From assembly GCA_903903925.1 (NCBI GenBank), contig CAIVAU010000188.1, forward strand, positions 45,362 to 109,361: 64,000 nt of DNA, given 5' to 3'. Source of the stretch: an uncultured cyanobacterium. GTDB lineage: Bacteria; Cyanobacteriota; Cyanobacteriia; Cyanobacteriales; Nostocaceae. This document shows positions 61,828 through 64,000 of the stretch, one piece after another. A model generated the notes under the pieces. That model worked only from the letters and a program-made list of their open reading frames with translations. It was not told where the DNA came from and did not search any database. Position 1 is the first letter of the stretch; every line of letters begins with the position of its first letter. Both the position numbers and the translations under genes were made by a program.

Positions 61828-62583
61828 ATGGGAACTCTAGCAGTTTTCGCTTTGTTGATATCCTTTGCAGTTGCAGGGTTAAAGCTAGACCGGGAATATC
61901 AGCGTGGGCTGATCTTTCGCCTAGGGAGAATTAATGCTGTCAAGGGTCCAGGGTTGTACTGGATTTTACCATTGATTGACCAAAAGACTCAAGTTGATAT
62001 TCGCACCAAAACGGTCAATATCGAACCTCAAGAAACTATTACTGCCGACAGCGTCACAATTAAAGTGAATGCAGTCCTCTACTATAGAATTACTGACCCT
62101 GCTAAAGCAATTAATCAGGTTGAGAACTACCAGATAGCCGTCTATCAAATAGCTCTTACTACTTTACGCAATGTTGTAGGTCAAAATATCTTAGATGATG
62201 TTTTACAAAATCGGGATAAAATTAATACCAAAATTCAAGAAATTGTAGACGAAATCACAAAATCTTGGGGTATTGTGATTGAAAGAGTAGAAATGAAAGA
62301 TGTAGAAATTCCACCATCTATGCAACGAGCAATGGCCAAAGAAGCAGAAGCTATTCGAGAAAAACGTGCTCGTTTAATTAAAGCTGATGCTGAACAGGAA
62401 GCTTCTATTAAGCTAGCGGAGGCTTCACAACTTATGATGAAAAATCCAGCGGCTTTGGAATTACGACGACTGCAAATGCTCACAGAAATCGGCGCGGAGA
62501 ATAACACGACTACGGTGGTAATGGTGCCTTCAGATTTACTGGTCTTAGCTCAACGTTTATCTGATTCACTTCCAAACAAGTAG
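61828..62583 (+). CDS. SPFH/Band 7 slipin-type membrane protein
   Basis: A 251-residue slipin/stomatin-like protein: an N-terminal hydrophobic segment (TLAVFALLISFAVAGLK), then the Band 7 domain: EYQRGLIFRLGRINAVKGPG, ITADSVTIKVNAVLYYRI, RDKINTKIQEIVDEITKSWG, IERVEMKDVEIPPSMQRAMA, and a helical C-terminus with KEAEAIREKRARLIKADAEQ. Such proteins form oligomeric scaffolds in membrane microdomains. A partner NfeD gene is absent here. ATG at 61828 with GAGAG upstream. The adjacent gene is convergent. Confidence 0.92.
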   Translation: MGTLAVFALLISFAVAGLKLDREYQRGLIFRLGRINAVKGPGLYWILPLIDQKTQVDIRTKTVNIEPQETITADSVTIKVNAVLYYRITDPAKAINQVENYQIAVYQIALTTLRNVVGQNILDDVLQNRDKINTKIQEIVDEITKSWGIVIERVEMKDVEIPPSMQRAMAKEAEAIREKRARLIKADAEQEASIKLAEASQLMMKNPAALELRRLQMLTEIGAENNTTTVVMVPSDLLVLAQRLSDSLPNK

Positions 62584-62624
62584 CAGAGAGTTTAGACGCA
62601 GTCTGTCACTACAACCCTTTGTGA

Positions 62625-62708
62625 AAAGATAAGCTTCAGCGCAATGAAATCGTCATCAAATTATTAAAGCAGTTTAACCTCGCTCCCGAGCATCCACCTG
62701 CTGACTTT
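62625..62708 (+). pseudogene. Short remnant, NLAPEHPPADF-type tail
   Basis: An in-frame coding-like piece, DKLQRNEIVIKLLKQFNLAP then EHPPADFSG, that stops being recognisable where the Uma2 gene begins. The EHPPADF string recalls segments in cyanobacterial NACHT-type or effector-associated proteins; I cannot prove this. Confidence 0.3.
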
Positions 62709-62714
62709 AGTGGG

Positions 62715-63440
62715 TTATATCTCATCAGGATCAATCCCCAACTCTCGCAATCGTGCAGCTAATCGTTCAGCCCGGTGAGACGCTTGTTCTATTGGAGTAG
62801 GTATCCAATTCCCAATGGCATCGTACCACCGCAGCCATAACCGCTCGATTCCTTGGTAAGAGCCTTGCCACAGCCCTAATCCCAGTTCCAGATCGGGTAT
62901 CCACACCTTTGGTTGATTCAAATCTAATTTGATATAGTGTTCAAGGTCAAGTGTAAAGGCTCGTAGGGTATCAGTATATCGATCAAAGACAATATAATAA
63001 GGGACACGCAAAACACTTTCGTACACTTCCCATTTTGTTGGTGGTTGATTGATCTCTCGTAGAGTTTGCCCCAAGTCTTCCTTTTCAGTACCTGGGGAGA
63101 GCAGTTCTATCACCACACAAGGATTGACTGCTTCTTGCCAGATGACATAACTTAAGCGTAGTTCCTGCTGTTGATAAAGTCTCGACACCCCAACACAAGC
63201 AAACCAGTCAGGTCGCTTGTACCATAAAGGATGTTGAAGATCGTAGTATAAATTTAAATCACTGGCGACAAACACCTGATCAGATGGGTATTTGGGTGTA
63301 CAGAAGGTTTCTCGCAGCAGTTGGGGTTGGAAAATATGAAATTCGTCCGGCACGCCTGGGTCCTCTGGATCTTCGCTTGGAAGATCATACATAGTGGGTA
63401 ATACTTCTTTTGCAGAACGCGAGGGGTCTGTTTGATACAT
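62715..63440 (-). CDS. Uma2 family endonuclease-fold protein
   Basis: A 241-residue Uma2 (DUF820) protein with a PD-(D/E)xK-like core: VASDLNLYYDL, KRPDWFACVGV (Pro-Asp), then NPCVVIELLSPGTEKEDLGQ (Glu), and VPYYIVFDRYTDTLRAFTLD. The C-terminus EQASHRAERLAARLRELGID lacks the long RAEQES repeat seen in the next copy. ATG at 63440. These proteins occur in many copies in cyanobacteria, often near mobile elements; enzymatic activity is unproven. It is the closer of two near-identical tandem paralogues, 103 bp apart, reading the same way. Confidence 0.88.
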   Translation of the reverse strand: MYQTDPSRSAKEVLPTMYDLPSEDPEDPGVPDEFHIFQPQLLRETFCTPKYPSDQVFVASDLNLYYDLQHPLWYKRPDWFACVGVSRLYQQQELRLSYVIWQEAVNPCVVIELLSPGTEKEDLGQTLREINQPPTKWEVYESVLRVPYYIVFDRYTDTLRAFTLDLEHYIKLDLNQPKVWIPDLELGLGLWQGSYQGIERLWLRWYDAIGNWIPTPIEQASHRAERLAARLRELGIDPDEI

Positions 63441-63543
63441 AAGTAGATCTCCATCTCACTACCTTTAGATTATCGTCTCGAACAAGTTTTGCGGAGCGCT
63501 CATTTAACATAGGTGGCAAGCAGATTGTCAAGCGATCGCCCTT

Positions 63544-64000
63544 TTATAGCTGATCGGGATCAAGCCCCAACTCTCGCAATCGTGCAGCTAATCGCTCAGC
63601 CCGTTTGGACTCTTGTTCAGCCCGTTTGGACTCTTGTTCAGCCCGTTTGGACTCTTGTTCAGCTCGTTGAGACTCTTGTTCAGCTCGTTGAGACTCTTGT
63701 TCAGCCCGTTGAGACTCTTGTTCAGCCCGTTGGGACTCTTGTTCAGCCCGGTGAGACGCTTGTTCTGTTGGAGTAGGTATCCAATTCCCAATGGCATCGT
63801 ACCACCGCAGCCATAACCGCTCGATTCCTTGGTAAGAGCCTTGCCATAGTCCTAATCCCAGTTCCAGATCGGGTATCCACACCTTTGGTTGATTCAAATC
63901 TAATTTGATATAGTGTTCAAGGTCAAGTGTAAAGGCTCGCAGGGTATCAGTATATCGATCAAAAACAATATAATAAGGGACACGCAAAACACTTTCGTAC
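63544..64000 (-). CDS. Uma2 family paralogue, 5' end outside window, with expanded 21-bp repeat
   Basis: The second copy, open to the window edge (codons up to VLRVPYYIVFD are in frame with base 64000), with 152 codons visible. Residues from YESVLRVPYYIVFDRY to IGNWIPTPTEQASHRAE are almost identical to the first copy. Between ASHRAEQ and RAERLAARLRELGLDPDQL seven RAEQES(Q/K) units are inserted, encoded by the 21-bp array 63596-63742. The repeat is in frame, so the protein is longer by about 49 residues than its neighbour and gains a charged helix. Confidence 0.88.
   Translation of the reverse strand, partial: YESVLRVPYYIVFDRYTDTLRAFTLDLEHYIKLDLNQPKVWIPDLELGLGLWQGSYQGIERLWLRWYDAIGNWIPTPTEQASHRAEQESQRAEQESQRAEQESQRAEQESQRAEQESKRAEQESKRAEQESKRAERLAARLRELGLDPDQL
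63596..63742. repeat. Seven tandem 21-bp units in the Uma2 paralogue
   Basis: Seven copies of tcagcccgtttggactcttg+t with variants (cgtttgg, cgttgag, cgttggg). The repeat is absent from the paralogue at 62715-63440 at the same point. Confidence 0.9.

Noticed and set aside
63513..63816. Plus-strand and shifted-frame ORFs through the 21-bp array
   Set aside because: They are translations of the repeat inside the Uma2 gene in other frames.

Overview
The window is chromosomal DNA of a filamentous, probably heterocyst-forming (Nostocales-type) cyanobacterium. Evidence seen directly: a photosystem I psaK gene, NatA/NatC-type amino acid transporter genes, GAF domains of the cyanobacteriochrome type, DUF3143 and YaaW-type genes, very frequent GCGATCGC (HIP1) octamers, and short heptanucleotide tandem repeats (AATTCAT and GGAGTCA families) of the kind known from heterocystous cyanobacteria. 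No rRNA, tRNA, CRISPR array or intact insertion sequence was found.

Layout. 0-10.3 kb is mostly housekeeping: the 3' part of a UPF0182 membrane protein, an aldo/keto reductase behind natC-natA, a small secreted protein, a MITE-like repeat, psaK, sufE and pcrA. 10.5-25.8 kb is an accessory 'conflict' island: an HicAB pair whose hicA is split by a ~208-bp insertion, a DUF433/DUF5615 toxin-antitoxin-like pair, a stub of a DUF4276-like gene, a seven-gene minus-strand operon (12069-24318), and a Panacea (SocA-like) antitoxin. 26-34 kb holds a DUF2252 protein, an atypical P1B-type ATPase and a decayed Ser/Thr kinase-AAA-GAF-histidine kinase. 34.5-40 kb holds a multi-GAF photoreceptor-like histidine kinase and a cytochrome bd-type oxidase (cydAB). 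40-48 kb is gene-poor in intact genes: a frameshifted lipase/RTX-like protein, an O-antigen-ligase-like protein with an in-frame tandem repeat, YaaW, a doubly frameshifted small gene, a truncated M28 peptidase. 48-60 kb is again core: dnaK-dnaJ-like-J-domain protein-DUF3143, then uppS-cdaA-lysA on the other strand, rimI, clpC. 60-64 kb has a PEP-CTERM protein, a slipin, and two tandem Uma2-family paralogues, the last cut by the window edge.

The most interesting object is the operon at 24318-12069. In transcription order it encodes a TerY-like VWA protein, a PP2C phosphatase, a kinase with a C-terminal zinc ribbon, an SF1 (UPF1/DNA2-like) helicase, a 513-residue protein with a candidate HEPN Rx4H motif, a long coiled-coil protein with an McrB-like AAA+ domain, and a DUF2357-like protein ending in several zinc-binding CxxC motifs. 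The first four genes are joined by 1-4-nt stop/start overlaps and the rest follow with gaps of 2-32 nt. I infer a phosphorylation-controlled nucleic-acid-processing complex, probably anti-phage or stress-triggered; the combination is related to the TerY-P triad (E. coli YegI/YegK/YegL relatives) and to McrBC-type systems, but no standard McrC nuclease is visible.

A second theme is repeat-driven change: GTGTGGGGA-type repeats occur at several loci and once inside a reading frame; heptamer repeats abut or supply the stop codons of three genes; one of two Uma2 paralogues carries a 7 x 21-bp expansion; and several genes are broken by single-base frameshifts or internal deletions.
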